From Spirulina sp034932185 (GTDB taxonomy: Bacteria; Cyanobacteriota; Cyanobacteriia; Cyanobacteriales; Spirulinaceae), in the NCBI RefSeq assembly GCF_034932185.1, contig NZ_JAYGHW010000039.1, positions 10,134 to 74,133 of the forward strand: DNA of 64,000 nucleotides, written 5' to 3'. The translations under genes and the position numbers were made by a program. Below are positions 25,231 to 34,666 of the stretch, one piece after another. How positions within the stretch are numbered: position 1 is the first letter of the stretch; each line of letters starts with the position of its first letter. Under the pieces are notes generated by a model. That model was not told the origin of the DNA. It was given only the letters and a program-made list of their open reading frames with translations, and did no database searches.

Positions 25231-26781
25231 TTAACCCCGCACCACGGTGATTTTTCGGCCTGTGGCGGTGACGGCCTCTTCGCGGGTGGTGCGCTCCTCA
25301 ATATCCGGCAAACCGGAGCGGCGATCGAAAATCACTAACCATCCCCAATCCAATCCCAAACCCGCTAAATAATCATCAATCTGCTCTAACCCTTCTGGTA
25401 AAGGATCACGCCGTCCATCCCGCCAGACCTTGAGTTCAATGGCGATCGCCACCTCCCCATAGCGCAGATATAAATCCATCCGCCGGGAGGCAATGGCATA
25501 TTCCCGTTCCAACGTCCCCCCACCATTCACCACCCGATGCAAAAACGCCATCATCACCAAATGGGGGGCAATTTCATGATAAGGCGCACTTTTAAGCAAG
25601 GGCTGACCATGTTGTCGCCAAAACTTTAAAAATGCCGTTAACAATGCCTCTGGAATTAACCTGCCCTGTTCATCTAACCAAGTGGGGGCGATCAGGGGCA
25701 AACTATCCCTTGGGCCGCCTGCTAACATTCGGGGCATGACTTCCCGATAAATCGGATTCGCAATCACCAAACCCCCCGCCGGATGGCGACGCACTAACCC
25801 TAAATCAACGGCAAACTGACGATCATCAGGGGGGATTTCGCCCAAATCTTCCCCCGCTAACATCGGTTCTAAAATGCGTCGAATACGTGGCTCTCGCAAC
25901 CGTTCCGCCAAACTATCTAAATGGGTATCATTGCGTTGAATCAGATTTTCTTTGGCTTGGAATAAATCAGCAACGGTAATGGCTTGACTGGGATCTTTAA
26001 TCAACTTTTGGGTCATTTCCCGCGCTAAGGCATTGACTAACCAAGGTTGACCATTGGTTAATTCAAATACAGATGTTAAAACATTTGGTTCAAAGATTTG
26101 CCCGGTTAAATCTGTATGTTGTTGATAAAGTTCTGCCACTTCTTCAGCGGTAAAATTCCGCATTGTGAAGGATTCAACTTTGATATTAAAGGGGCTAGCT
26201 GTTCCTAGTCGTTCACTCCCCCCTGAGGCCACTTTATAATCTCGGACATCCCGCAAACCAATTAAGGCTAAGGATTGCGGAAAGGCTTGGGGGCGACTGG
26301 GATAGCCATCCCGCAGTTGTCGTAAAACGCCGATTAAGACTTCATTTTGGAGGGCATCAATTTCATCGATAAAGACCACAAGGGGGCGGGGGGATGCTTT
26401 GGCCCAAGCACTGAGGGCAGCACCCAAACGGCGACCGGCATCGGCTTCGGGCCAGGGAGGAGGCTGAAGTTCTGAAGGAAGGAATGCCTCGGCAGAACCT
26501 CGCCAAGCATTAAGCATTGCTTTTTCGGCTTTGCCTAAATCATCGGGGAAGGCGGCTCCGACTTCAGCGGAAACCATAACGGCGGTATAGGCTCCGCTGG
26601 CGGTGAGTTCTTCGCCAAGGGCAATCATGGCGGTGGTTTTGCCTACTTGTCGAGGGGCATGAATGATGAAGTAGCCTCGCTGATCAATCAGTTGCATCAC
26701 TTCAGGGAGTCGCGCTGTGGGGGAGAGCATATAGTGAATATCTGCTTGGCAGGGGCCGGCGGTGTTGAACCATTTGGGCAT
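25231..26781 (-). CDS. AAA-like ATPase fused to PD-(D/E)XK nuclease domain, paralogue A
   Basis: A 516-residue protein. It has an N-terminal P-loop ATPase with Walker A HAPRQVGKTT (K48) and Walker B VVFIDEIDALQ (D139, E140), then SGGSERLGTASPFNIKV and a helical lid region (about 215-290). The C-terminal domain has the restriction-endonuclease-fold signature: D436 in RRMDLYL and E449-x-K451 in AIELKVW. This general design (AAA plus PD-(D/E)XK) occurs in an abundant and poorly characterised bacterial group with suspected defence or genome-maintenance roles. The start at ATG 26781 (MPKWFNTAGP) is used; a TTG at 26805 is possible. A paralogue lies at 29869-31437. Confidence 0.82.
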   Translation of the reverse strand: MPKWFNTAGPCQADIHYMLSPTARLPEVMQLIDQRGYFIIHAPRQVGKTTAMIALGEELTASGAYTAVMVSAEVGAAFPDDLGKAEKAMLNAWRGSAEAFLPSELQPPPWPEADAGRRLGAALSAWAKASPRPLVVFIDEIDALQNEVLIGVLRQLRDGYPSRPQAFPQSLALIGLRDVRDYKVASGGSERLGTASPFNIKVESFTMRNFTAEEVAELYQQHTDLTGQIFEPNVLTSVFELTNGQPWLVNALAREMTQKLIKDPSQAITVADLFQAKENLIQRNDTHLDSLAERLREPRIRRILEPMLAGEDLGEIPPDDRQFAVDLGLVRRHPAGGLVIANPIYREVMPRMLAGGPRDSLPLIAPTWLDEQGRLIPEALLTAFLKFWRQHGQPLLKSAPYHEIAPHLVMMAFLHRVVNGGGTLEREYAIASRRMDLYLRYGEVAIAIELKVWRDGRRDPLPEGLEQIDDYLAGLGLDWGWLVIFDRRSGLPDIEERTTREEAVTATGRKITVVRG

Positions 26782-26851
26782 GGTGGCGATGAGGAGGGGG
26801 GACAACTCTTAGGATAGAGGGTTATAAGAAACAAATGAACGGCTGGGTAAC

Positions 26852-27012
26852 AGAAACCGGGTTTCTGTGAGGATGCTAGGGCAGAATGAGCCAATGCAAG
26901 AAACCCGGTTTCTAGGTTTGCGCTGAGTGGGGATGAAACAGTTGTAGGGGCGAAAAATCTTTCGCCCCTACAGATCTTTGTGCCTCTGGCAGGCTTACGC
27001 CAACACCCCTAC
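26852..27012. repeat. Cluster of two palindromic repeat families
   Basis: 26852-26914 carries AGAAACCGGGTTTCT and AGAAACCCGGTTTCT. 26944-27012 carries GTAGGGGCGAAAAATCTTTC GCCCCTAC followed by the TGCCTCTGGCAGGCTTACGC module and ACCCCTAC. It fills the space between the ATPase gene (start 26781) and the secreted-protein gene end. Confidence 0.75.
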
Positions 27013-27041
27013 AGTTTGATGGGTTTTATGGGAAGGTTGGG

Positions 27042-27779
27042 TTATTGATAGAGGGAGAGGGTGGGGAAGATGCGGGAGACGATGCCGTTGGGTCGGAGGT
27101 TGGCGTTGGGGGAAGGGGTGGGAACGAGGGGGGTGCGTTCTTCCCAGTCTTGGGTGGTGAAGGTGGTGGTGGTGATGCCGGTGGTGTTGGGTTCAAGGTT
27201 GAACACGGGAGCGGGGAAGGGGTCGGTGAAGTGGAAGCTACCCGGTGCGAGGCTGACGGTTTGGGATGCACCGCCAATTGTGCCGCTAATGCTGCCACTG
27301 GTTCCAAACTGACCGCTAGTGACGGTTTGGCGATCAACATAATTGAAAGTAAAACCAGCCACATTTTGAGGGCCAACGCTCACGTCAACTATACCTGTCA
27401 AGTTGAGAGCAACCGGAATATTCGTGAATAAAACAGGGCCATTGGGGGTAAATGCCGAACCGGTAGCCAGTAGATTTTTTGTGTTGCTGTTCCAGTTTGG
27501 GGTTCCATTAATCCGTAAAAGCACCGGCACAGCCCCCGCTGTGATATTGCCAAATAAAGCGGGGTTAGCCACCAATTCAGCATGAGTATAATTCCCCGAT
27601 TGAATCCGTCCTTGGGCCGTTTCCAGATAGCCTGCCACTGGAGAGAGATTGGGAGCATTATTTCCATTCTCCACGAAAAAAATTTCGCCGCCGGTGATGG
27701 TGATTTGGGCGTGGGCGGTGGTGGTGAGGAGGGTTGCGCCCAAGGTGAGGGCGAGGGTTGTGGTGAGGTTGGGTTTCAT
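27042..27779 (-). CDS. Exported protein of unknown function
   Basis: A 245-residue protein with signal peptide MKPNLTTTLALTLGATLLTT and cleavage after AHA. The mature part is Thr/Gly/Asn-rich and predicted to be beta-strand (for example PVLFTNIPVALNLTGIVDVS and SGSISGTIGGASQTVSLAPG). There is no cysteine and no recognised domain. It lies 62 bases after the start-proximal side of the porin gene on the same strand (the porin ends at 27842), so it may be expressed with it. Confidence 0.65.
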   Translation of the reverse strand: MKPNLTTTLALTLGATLLTTTAHAQITITGGEIFFVENGNNAPNLSPVAGYLETAQGRIQSGNYTHAELVANPALFGNITAGAVPVLLRINGTPNWNSNTKNLLATGSAFTPNGPVLFTNIPVALNLTGIVDVSVGPQNVAGFTFNYVDRQTVTSGQFGTSGSISGTIGGASQTVSLAPGSFHFTDPFPAPVFNLEPNTTGITTTTFTTQDWEERTPLVPTPSPNANLRPNGIVSRIFPTLSLYQ

Positions 27780-27841
27780 TGCGTTGTTTGTGTAAAGGTA
27801 TCAGGTGAATGAATCGGGGGGACACAGGCCCCCCAGAAGGT

Positions 27842-29686
27842 TTAAAACGTTAGTGTTGTCCGCAGCGCACCGATCCAAATCGTGTCACTGCTGGCGGCGT
27901 GGTTGGGGTTAAACACACCGATAATCCCTGGCGTGAGCGTGATACTTGGCGTGAGTTGCCAACGGTAGAAGGCTTCGAGGTGGAGGGAGCGATCGCCCCT
28001 CCCCTCATTCGTTGCCCCCAAACTGCCTGCAAATAAACTCGGCACATTCCCCGTCAGCACGCCATTTTGCCGGAGATTACTCCCCGTAATCCGGGGGGGT
28101 TGACCAAAGAAGATCGCCCCTAAATTCCCCTCCTGAAAGAGATCGGGAAACTGGGCGGAGAACATCCAGTTCACCGTTTCCACACCCCCAGAGGTTCCCG
28201 TTGCCACCGCATTAGAGCGCGTCCAGCCCCCCCAAGTGCCTAACGTCACCTTTGGCGAAACCTGCCAATTGACCGTCGCCCCGACCCCATGGGTGCTAAA
28301 ACGACCATCAGGAATCGCCCCAATCTGGTCATCCCCCGACCCTGTGGCCAGGAAACCCCCCAACGCACCCCCATAGGAATGGAGATAATACAACGCTGTA
28401 TCAACGGTTTCCGTCGGCGTTAACAACACCTGAACCCCAGCGGTGTAAGCATTGCCCACCAAACCCAGAGCCGGATTGCCACTATCAAAGGCACTATAAA
28501 CCGCCTGCACACTCGCCCGGCGGCCCACCTGCCAATCCAACCCGACCCCACCACTGGGGGAACCCAGTTGAATCACGGGGTTGCGTTGGGCAAAGCGGGA
28601 AATCGGCCCAAACCCGGCACTTTCCACCCGGCTCGGCCCCCGGAACACATTCACCGGATTCACCCCCCGCGGCCCCGCAATCACCGCGAGGCGATTCGTC
28701 ACCAATTGCCGCAGATTCACATCCGTAAGGATCAAACTACTACCACTGTTGAATTCATAGCCCAACGTCGTGAAACTATTGTTAAAGCCGAAAAGCGTCA
28801 GATCGCGGGTGCTCAGGTTGCCCCCAGCCAACCCCGTCAACAACCGCGTCCGAGGGGAAAAGGTCGTCATTAGGGAAAGCTGGGCATTGTAACCAAAATT
28901 AAGTTCATTGGTGCGATCGCTCGTTTCCGCAATGCCATCCCGACCAATAAACAGAGCATTATTGAGGAGGGGAAGGGGTGCGAGTAAATCCGACTGAGAA
29001 TCAAGCCGACCCTGCAAGCCCGCCACAACTTGACCAAATAACTGTGTAGTTGTGGAAAATTGATTATCTTCTAGGAAGCTAACCCGACTTTCCAAACCAT
29101 CCACCCGTTGGCCCAAGTTGGTTAACTCAGACTCAAACTCCGCCATTAATTGCTCCATCACCGCCAAGGTTTCGGTGGGGACACCATCCACCTCAGCAAT
29201 TAACCGCTCCATCGCCTGTAAACAGGCATTCAGACCGGCGGCAAACTCATAGCGACTGAGGGAGCGATTACCCCGAAACGTGCCATCGGGATAGCCCGCG
29301 ATGCAGTTATAACGACTGATCAAATCGCTCAACGCCTGATAGGCCCAATCACTGGGGGCAACATCCCGCAACTGATTCACCCCCGTCACTTGCGCCATGG
29401 GGGCAGCGTTAAGGGTGGTTGAGCTATGGAATAGGGGGCTAGATTGGCCAAAGCCCCCAGCGTTAAAAGTTGGTGTATTGTTGGCGGAACCGGGTGCAAA
29501 CTGTGATGGGTGGTTGAGATCAGAAGTTTCTGTGGTTAGGTCTGAAGTAGAAACAGAAAGGCGATGAACTTCCTGAGCGTGAGCAGGAAGATCCGCCAGC
29601 AAATGCAGACCAGTAGCTGTGACTAAGGGTATGAAAAAATCCGCATTAAAGCTATATAGTTTTAGGGTAAAGATACCCGCAAGCAA
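27842..29686 (-). CDS. SLH-domain outer-membrane porin (iron-uptake/OprB type)
   Basis: A 614-residue outer-membrane channel typical of cyanobacteria. The N-terminus is hydrophobic, followed by a Ser/Thr-rich stretch. One S-layer homology domain (about 105-160: VAPSDWAYQALSDLISRYNC then AGYPDGTFRGNRSLSRYEFA) binds the cell-wall polymer. A short coiled coil follows (about 165-205), then a long beta-barrel region ending FNPNHAASSDTIWIGALRTT and a terminal TLTF, with an aromatic last residue as in many barrels. Substrate (iron, small solutes) is inferred from the family. Single gene, minus strand. Confidence 0.9.
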   Translation of the reverse strand: MLAGIFTLKLYSFNADFFIPLVTATGLHLLADLPAHAQEVHRLSVSTSDLTTETSDLNHPSQFAPGSANNTPTFNAGGFGQSSPLFHSSTTLNAAPMAQVTGVNQLRDVAPSDWAYQALSDLISRYNCIAGYPDGTFRGNRSLSRYEFAAGLNACLQAMERLIAEVDGVPTETLAVMEQLMAEFESELTNLGQRVDGLESRVSFLEDNQFSTTTQLFGQVVAGLQGRLDSQSDLLAPLPLLNNALFIGRDGIAETSDRTNELNFGYNAQLSLMTTFSPRTRLLTGLAGGNLSTRDLTLFGFNNSFTTLGYEFNSGSSLILTDVNLRQLVTNRLAVIAGPRGVNPVNVFRGPSRVESAGFGPISRFAQRNPVIQLGSPSGGVGLDWQVGRRASVQAVYSAFDSGNPALGLVGNAYTAGVQVLLTPTETVDTALYYLHSYGGALGGFLATGSGDDQIGAIPDGRFSTHGVGATVNWQVSPKVTLGTWGGWTRSNAVATGTSGGVETVNWMFSAQFPDLFQEGNLGAIFFGQPPRITGSNLRQNGVLTGNVPSLFAGSLGATNEGRGDRSLHLEAFYRWQLTPSITLTPGIIGVFNPNHAASSDTIWIGALRTTLTF

Positions 29687-29868
29687 GAAAAACGAGGTGT
29701 ATTTGCACTGACATCGAGCAAAACTACTGACTCAACTTAAGGTCAGACGTTTGAGAGTAGAAGACTGCAATAAATAGTCTCTACATGGATATATTCTTTG
29801 TCAATAATTTTCTCAGTAAAAAATAATGTGGAGGTGCAAGCTTTCTCGCCCCTAGGGTTTTGAGCATT

Positions 29869-31437
29869 TCAACCCCGGATGACGGTGATTTTTCGGCCTG
29901 TGGCCGTCACAGCCTCCTCACAGGTGGTACGTTCCTCAATATCCGGCAACCCAGAGCGGCGATCAAAGATCACCAACCATCCCCAATCTAAGCCCAACCC
30001 CGCTAAATAATCATCAATCTGCTCTAACCCTTCTGGCAAGGGATCACGCCGTCCATCCCGCCAGACCTTGAGTTCAATGGCAATGGTGACTTCCCCATAA
30101 CGCAGATATAAATCCATCCGCCGGGAAGCAATGGCATATTCCCGCTCCAACGTTCCCCCGCCATTCACAACCCGATGGAGAAACGCCATCATCACCAAAT
30201 GGGGGGCAATTTCATGGTAGGGCGCACTCTTGAGTAAAGGCTGACCATGCTGCCGCCAAAACTTTAAAAATGCCGTTAACAATGCTTCTGGGATTAACCT
30301 GCCCTGTTCATCTAACCAAGTGGGAGCAATCAAGGGCAAACTATCTCTAGGGCCACCGGCTAACATTCGGGGCATCACTTCCCGATAAATCGGATTCGCA
30401 ATCACCAACCCCCCCGCCGGATGGCGACGCACCAACCCTAAATCAACGGCAAACTGACGATCATCAGGGGGGATTTCGCCCAGATCTTCCCCCGCTAACA
30501 TCGGCTCTAAAATTTGACGAATGCGGGGTTCTCGCAATCGTTCTGCTAAACTATCGAGGTGGGTATCATTGCGTTGAATGAGGATTTCTTTTGCCTGATA
30601 AAAATGTTCAACGGTAATAGTTTCAACGATTTTCATATCTTCAATAATGACCTTAACCAAGGCATTCACCAGCCAAGGCTGGCCATTGGTTAATTCATAG
30701 GCATAATCAAAGGCTTCCGGCGTAAATTCTTGCTCGGTTGTTTCAGTATGCTGTTGATAGAGTTCCACCATTTCTGCAATGGTAAAATTTCGCATGGTGA
30801 TCGAACGAACTTTGATATTAAAGGGGCTAGATGTTCCCAATTTTTCACTCCCTCCCGAAGCCACTTTATAATCTCGGACATCGCGCAAACCGATCAAGGC
30901 GATGGATTGGGGAAACTCTTGAGGGCGATTGGGATAGCCGTCGCGGATTTGGCGCAGGACGCTAATTAACACCTCATTTTGCAGAGCATCAATTTCATCA
31001 ATGAAGAGAACCACAGGGCGAGGGGATGCAGCGGCCCAGGCTTTTAATGCTGTGCTAATCCGTTCTCCCGGTTTGGCTTCGGGCCAGGGGGGCGGCAATA
31101 ATTCCTTGGGTAAGCGGGCTTCACAGGCGGATCGCCACACGCCAAGCATGGCATCTTCAGCCATACCAACATCTTTGGGGAAGGCGGCCCCCACTTCAGC
31201 GGATACCATGACGGCGGTATAGTTGCCGCTGGCGGTGAGTTCTTGACCGAGGGCGATCATGGCGGTGGTTTTGCCCACTTGTCGGGGGGCATGGAGGATG
31301 AAGTAGCCGCGCTGATCAATCATTTGCACGACTTCAGGGAGGCGCGCTGTGGGGGAAAGCATATAGTGAATATCTGCTTGGCAGGGGCCAGCAGTGTTGA
31401 ACCATTTGGGCATGGTGGTAATGGGAGGTGAGGACAT
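29869..31437 (-). CDS. AAA-like ATPase fused to PD-(D/E)XK nuclease domain, paralogue B
   Basis: A 522-residue paralogue of the protein at 25231-26781, with the same Walker A HAPRQVGKTT, Walker B VLFIDEIDALQ and C-terminal D...ExK nuclease motif (RRMDLYL, AIELKVW). The last 235 or so residues differ from paralogue A at only a handful of positions, yet the region around the lid (about 215-295) is strongly diverged and has a 2-residue shift. The codons of the conserved part differ at many synonymous sites, so the duplication is not very recent. The start at ATG 31437 adds MSSPPITT before the shared MPKWFNTAGP. The neighbouring repeat at about 31465 separates it from tRNA-Arg. Confidence 0.82.
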   Translation of the reverse strand: MSSPPITTMPKWFNTAGPCQADIHYMLSPTARLPEVVQMIDQRGYFILHAPRQVGKTTAMIALGQELTASGNYTAVMVSAEVGAAFPKDVGMAEDAMLGVWRSACEARLPKELLPPPWPEAKPGERISTALKAWAAASPRPVVLFIDEIDALQNEVLISVLRQIRDGYPNRPQEFPQSIALIGLRDVRDYKVASGGSEKLGTSSPFNIKVRSITMRNFTIAEMVELYQQHTETTEQEFTPEAFDYAYELTNGQPWLVNALVKVIIEDMKIVETITVEHFYQAKEILIQRNDTHLDSLAERLREPRIRQILEPMLAGEDLGEIPPDDRQFAVDLGLVRRHPAGGLVIANPIYREVMPRMLAGGPRDSLPLIAPTWLDEQGRLIPEALLTAFLKFWRQHGQPLLKSAPYHEIAPHLVMMAFLHRVVNGGGTLEREYAIASRRMDLYLRYGEVTIAIELKVWRDGRRDPLPEGLEQIDDYLAGLGLDWGWLVIFDRRSGLPDIEERTTCEEAVTATGRKITVIRG

Positions 31438-31570
31438 TTCTACTATAGAGGGTTTCTCTACTCCAGTAGGGGCAAAAATCTTTCGCCCTCCCCCCTAGAA
31501 CAGTGGCGCGATCGCCCGCCTTGCCGCTACAATAGACCCTACCCCATCTCACCGGTGGGTGTTTTAGCTT

Positions 31571-31643
31571 GCTCTGGTAGCTCAAAGGATAGAGCAAACG
31601 CCTTCTAAGCGTTCGGTTACAGGTTCGACCCCTGTCCAGAGCG
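31571..31643 (+). tRNA. tRNA-Arg (UCU)
   Basis: A complete cloverleaf of 73 bases: acceptor GCTCTGG with CCAGAGC and discriminator G, D arm containing TAGCTC...GAGC, anticodon stem AACGC/GCGTT with loop CTTCTAA (anticodon TCT, reading AGA), and T arm ACAGG TTCGACC CCTGT. No CCA is encoded. Its last 27 bases overlap the 3' end of the AGCS gene on the opposite strand. Confidence 0.96.
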
Positions 31644-33056
31644 TTGTTGTAGTTGGATGCGATCGGGGGAAAATGTCCCTGGGCTAAAATGTGCCTGTAA
31701 TTCCCTGCGCACTTCCCCCGTTAAACTATAGAGGCCGCAGAGATTGGGAACCGCCATCAACAAGAGGGCGAGATCGCTGATCTCCACCACCAACTCCGGG
31801 CGAATCACCGTACCCATAAACACGAGGCTCAGTTGCAAACTGTGGTAAATGCCCCGATGGCGTTGACCGAACAGATAGCCCCAAGCCTGTTGGCCGTAAT
31901 AACCCCAGGCGAGGATCGTCGAAAAGGCAAAACAGAAAGTGGCGATCGCCAATACCCAAGGAAACCAAGCGATCGCCCGACCAAAGGCCGCACTGGTTAA
32001 CTCTGCCCCCGCAAACTGGGCATATTGGGGGGCCTGATAGGCTCCCGTGAGAATGATCACCAACGCCGTTAAATTGCAAATCACCACCGTATCCACCAAC
32101 GGCTCCAACGTGGAAATAATCCCCTCCTGTACCGGCGTGGTTCCTTCCGTCGCGGCATGGGCGATCGCCGCCGTGCCAATATTGCCCTCATTGGAAAAAG
32201 CCGCCCGCTGGAACCCCAACACCATCATCCCCATTGCCCCCCCAAGACCCGCTTTCGGATGCCAAGCATCCTGCCAAATCAGGGCGATCGCCCCCGGCAC
32301 AGCCTGGCCATGGCTCACCACAATCACCAACGCCGCCCCCACATAGAGGCCACACATCACCGGCACGAGCCAAGCCGTCACCTGGCCAATGCGGTGAATT
32401 CCCCCCCAAGTCACCAAACCCACGCCCAAAGCCAAGGCCAGGCCATAATGGGCAGGCTCAAGGGTGGGGAACACATGGGCAAGGGCGCGGTAGGATTGCC
32501 CCGCCTGGAACATCCCACTGGAACCCAAGGATGCCCCCACACAACAGAGGGCAAAACCAGCGGCCAAAATCTTGCCCCAGCGGTGTTTCCCTTGGGCCGC
32601 TAAACCATGGCGCAGGTAATACATCGGGCCGCCGGATACTGTACCATCGCTGCGGGTTTCGCGATAGATCCGCCCTAAGGTGCATTCAATCAGCCGCGTA
32701 TTCATCGTTAACAGCCCCGCCACCGTCATCCAGAAACAAGCCCCCGGCCCGCCCACCGTAATGGCGATCGCCACCCCGGCAATATTCCCTAACCCCACCG
32801 TCCCCGATAGTGCTGTCGTAAAGGCTTGGAACGAACTCACCCCTTGGGGGGATTGGTTATGCACCCGCAACAGTGTCACCGCTTCAGCGAAACAACGCAG
32901 ATTGACAAACCGCAGGCGGAGGCTGAGGAGCACCGTCCCGGCGATCGACCAGAGGACAATGGCCGGCAGGCCGAAAATGGGAAAAAAGAGCCAAGCGGTG
33001 AGGTGATGGAGCAACTCAGTCAGGGCGGTTTCGAGGGCATTGAACCAATGGCTCAC
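31617..33056 (-). CDS. Alanine/glycine:cation symporter family (AGCS) protein
   Basis: A 479-residue sodium- or proton-coupled amino acid transporter of the inner membrane. It has about 10 hydrophobic segments and family motifs TALSGTVGLGNIAGVAIAIT, GPGACFWMTVAGLLTMNTRL, GTVSGGPMYYLRHGLA and AFSNEGNIGTAAIAHAAT. It ends SGQGSNL, and the last 8 codons plus the stop lie inside the antisense of tRNA-Arg. The length is normal for the family (about 450-500). Single gene. Confidence 0.93.
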   Translation of the reverse strand: MSHWFNALETALTELLHHLTAWLFFPIFGLPAIVLWSIAGTVLLSLRLRFVNLRCFAEAVTLLRVHNQSPQGVSSFQAFTTALSGTVGLGNIAGVAIAITVGGPGACFWMTVAGLLTMNTRLIECTLGRIYRETRSDGTVSGGPMYYLRHGLAAQGKHRWGKILAAGFALCCVGASLGSSGMFQAGQSYRALAHVFPTLEPAHYGLALALGVGLVTWGGIHRIGQVTAWLVPVMCGLYVGAALVIVVSHGQAVPGAIALIWQDAWHPKAGLGGAMGMMVLGFQRAAFSNEGNIGTAAIAHAATEGTTPVQEGIISTLEPLVDTVVICNLTALVIILTGAYQAPQYAQFAGAELTSAAFGRAIAWFPWVLAIATFCFAFSTILAWGYYGQQAWGYLFGQRHRGIYHSLQLSLVFMGTVIRPELVVEISDLALLLMAVPNLCGLYSLTGEVRRELQAHFSPGTFSPDRIQLQQRSGQGSNL

Positions 33057-33367
33057 GGTTTTTCAGGGGGAAAGGGCTTAATTCTCGCCATTGTAGAGGA
33101 TGGGGCAAGGGGGGGCGATAGGTACGCGATCGCCCATTGCTCTCTTCTCGTTAAAATGGGGGCAAGCGTGGCATAACGATCATCATGGATTCAACGTTGG
33201 CTTGTCGGTTGGGGACGTTTGGGGCGGCGGGAGGGGCGATCGCCCTAATCATCGCAAAAGAGGTGAAAACTGGGCAGCAGAGCGATCTCGCTTCTGTGTG
33301 TTCCGTTTTTGATTTGATTTAGTCCTCAAAGCAATATACTAAATGTCAGAGATTAAACGAAGTACCT
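33057..33367. other. 311-base spacer before the ATPase-TPR module
   Basis: Contains two HIP1-like sites and a 45-codon frame at 33184-33321 without a ribosome binding site, which I do not call. It presumably holds the promoters of the divergent AGCS and ATPase genes. No strong hairpin seen. Confidence 0.4.
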
Positions 33368-34666
33368 ATGTCTGCTGATCGCCTCCAAACATTTCAGAAA
33401 GCTTATCAAAATACGGATCTCACGCCACTGATTGAGCAGCAGGAACTTGAGCAATTTTGGGTGCAGTACGGTGTTGCCCCCCTTGAAGAATTGGTGCAGC
33501 TCATTGAGGATAATGCTGCACGCAATGCGAAAATTGTTTTTTCGGGTCATCGGGGCTGTGGCAAATCGACATTGCTTGCAAAATTAGGGCGACAGCTCAA
33601 CGATCGCTACTTTGTTTCGGTCTTTTCTATTGCCGACACAATCGAAATGTCAGATGTGAACCACATCAATATTCTGTTTGCGATCGCGATCAACCTAATG
33701 AGGAAAGCGGAACAGGAAAATATCAAGATTTCTCAGGCTATTAAAGAGTCGTTTTACAAGTGGTTTGCAAAACGAACAAAGACTGAAACAGAACTTCTTC
33801 ATGCCGAAATATCAGGCGGATTTAACTTCTGGAATTGGTTTGTGGGTAAGCTCAAAACTGAAGCCTCTGTCCGCAACGAAATCAAACAAGAATTTGAGCG
33901 CAACATCACAGATTTGGTCGCGAAACTGAACGAAATTGCAGCAGTAGTACAGCGCGGTAGTACAAAGGAAGTTTTGGTGATCATTGACGATCTCGACAAG
34001 CTTGATTTATCTGTGGTTAAACCCATTTTTCAAGATCACATCAAAGCTTTATTTCTGCCAGGTTTCAACATTGTCTACACCATTCCAATTTCGTCCCTAC
34101 GAAATACGTCGCTACGGGCTTCCTTACAGAGTGAATCGGATGATCAAATTGTGGTGATGCCTGTCTCTAAACTTTTGGGCAAAGAAGATCGTCGCAACGC
34201 CAACCCTGTTTACCGAGAAGACGCGGTCGATACCCTCGTTAAAATTTTAAACAAACGTATTCCGTCTCAGCTATTGTCGGCTGAGATGACTCGTGAAATT
34301 GCCCTAGCCAGCGGTGGTGTACTGCGGGAGCTAATCCGTATTTCTAATCGCTGTTGTCGGATTTGTCTACGGGAGTTGCGCCGCGATCCCAGCCGCCACG
34401 ACCTCCAAATTAGTTCAGATATTCTGGAGCAGGCTATCAACGATTTACGGCTTGATTTTGAAATCACTCTCGGCAAGGCCGATTATGACATTCTTAGCTC
34501 AACCTATGCCAATTTTTTACCCAATGATCCCAAGGATCAAGCCTTCTTAGATTTACTTCATGGCTTGCATATCTTGGAATATCGCAACAGTGCGGTGTGG
34601 TATGACGTGCATCCCATTGTAACGGACTTGTTGCAGCGCAAGGGGTTGATCCATGGCAGCAGTTGA
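33368..34666 (+). CDS. P-loop ATPase, first gene of the ATPase-TPR module
   Basis: A 432-residue protein with Walker A SGHRGCGKSTLLAKLGRQ (about 57-74) and Walker B EVLVIIDDLDKLD (about 200-212), followed by a C-terminal helical/winged-helix-like region (EMTREIALASGGVLRELIRI). The N-terminal 45 residues (RLQTFQKAYQNTDLTPLIEQ) are helical. This resembles KAP/STAND-type or AAA P-loop proteins that act as switches. No nuclease or membrane segment is visible. Its final 14 bases overlap the start of the TPR gene, so the two are coupled. A defence-type or signalling role is inference. Confidence 0.78.
   Translation: MSADRLQTFQKAYQNTDLTPLIEQQELEQFWVQYGVAPLEELVQLIEDNAARNAKIVFSGHRGCGKSTLLAKLGRQLNDRYFVSVFSIADTIEMSDVNHINILFAIAINLMRKAEQENIKISQAIKESFYKWFAKRTKTETELLHAEISGGFNFWNWFVGKLKTEASVRNEIKQEFERNITDLVAKLNEIAAVVQRGSTKEVLVIIDDLDKLDLSVVKPIFQDHIKALFLPGFNIVYTIPISSLRNTSLRASLQSESDDQIVVMPVSKLLGKEDRRNANPVYREDAVDTLVKILNKRIPSQLLSAEMTREIALASGGVLRELIRISNRCCRICLRELRRDPSRHDLQISSDILEQAINDLRLDFEITLGKADYDILSSTYANFLPNDPKDQAFLDLLHGLHILEYRNSAVWYDVHPIVTDLLQRKGLIHGSS

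Noticed and set aside
27045..27431. Long plus-strand frame opposite the secreted-protein gene
   Set aside because: Gly/Val-rich shadow of the real minus-strand gene; no start signal.
25231..31437. Recent gene conversion between the two ATPase-nuclease paralogues
   Set aside because: The near-identical protein segment differs at many synonymous positions in the DNA, so recent conversion is unlikely.
33184..33321. 45-codon frame starting MDSTLACRLGTFGAAGGAIA
   Set aside because: No ribosome binding site and no similarity I recognise; it lies in the promoter region of the ATPase gene.
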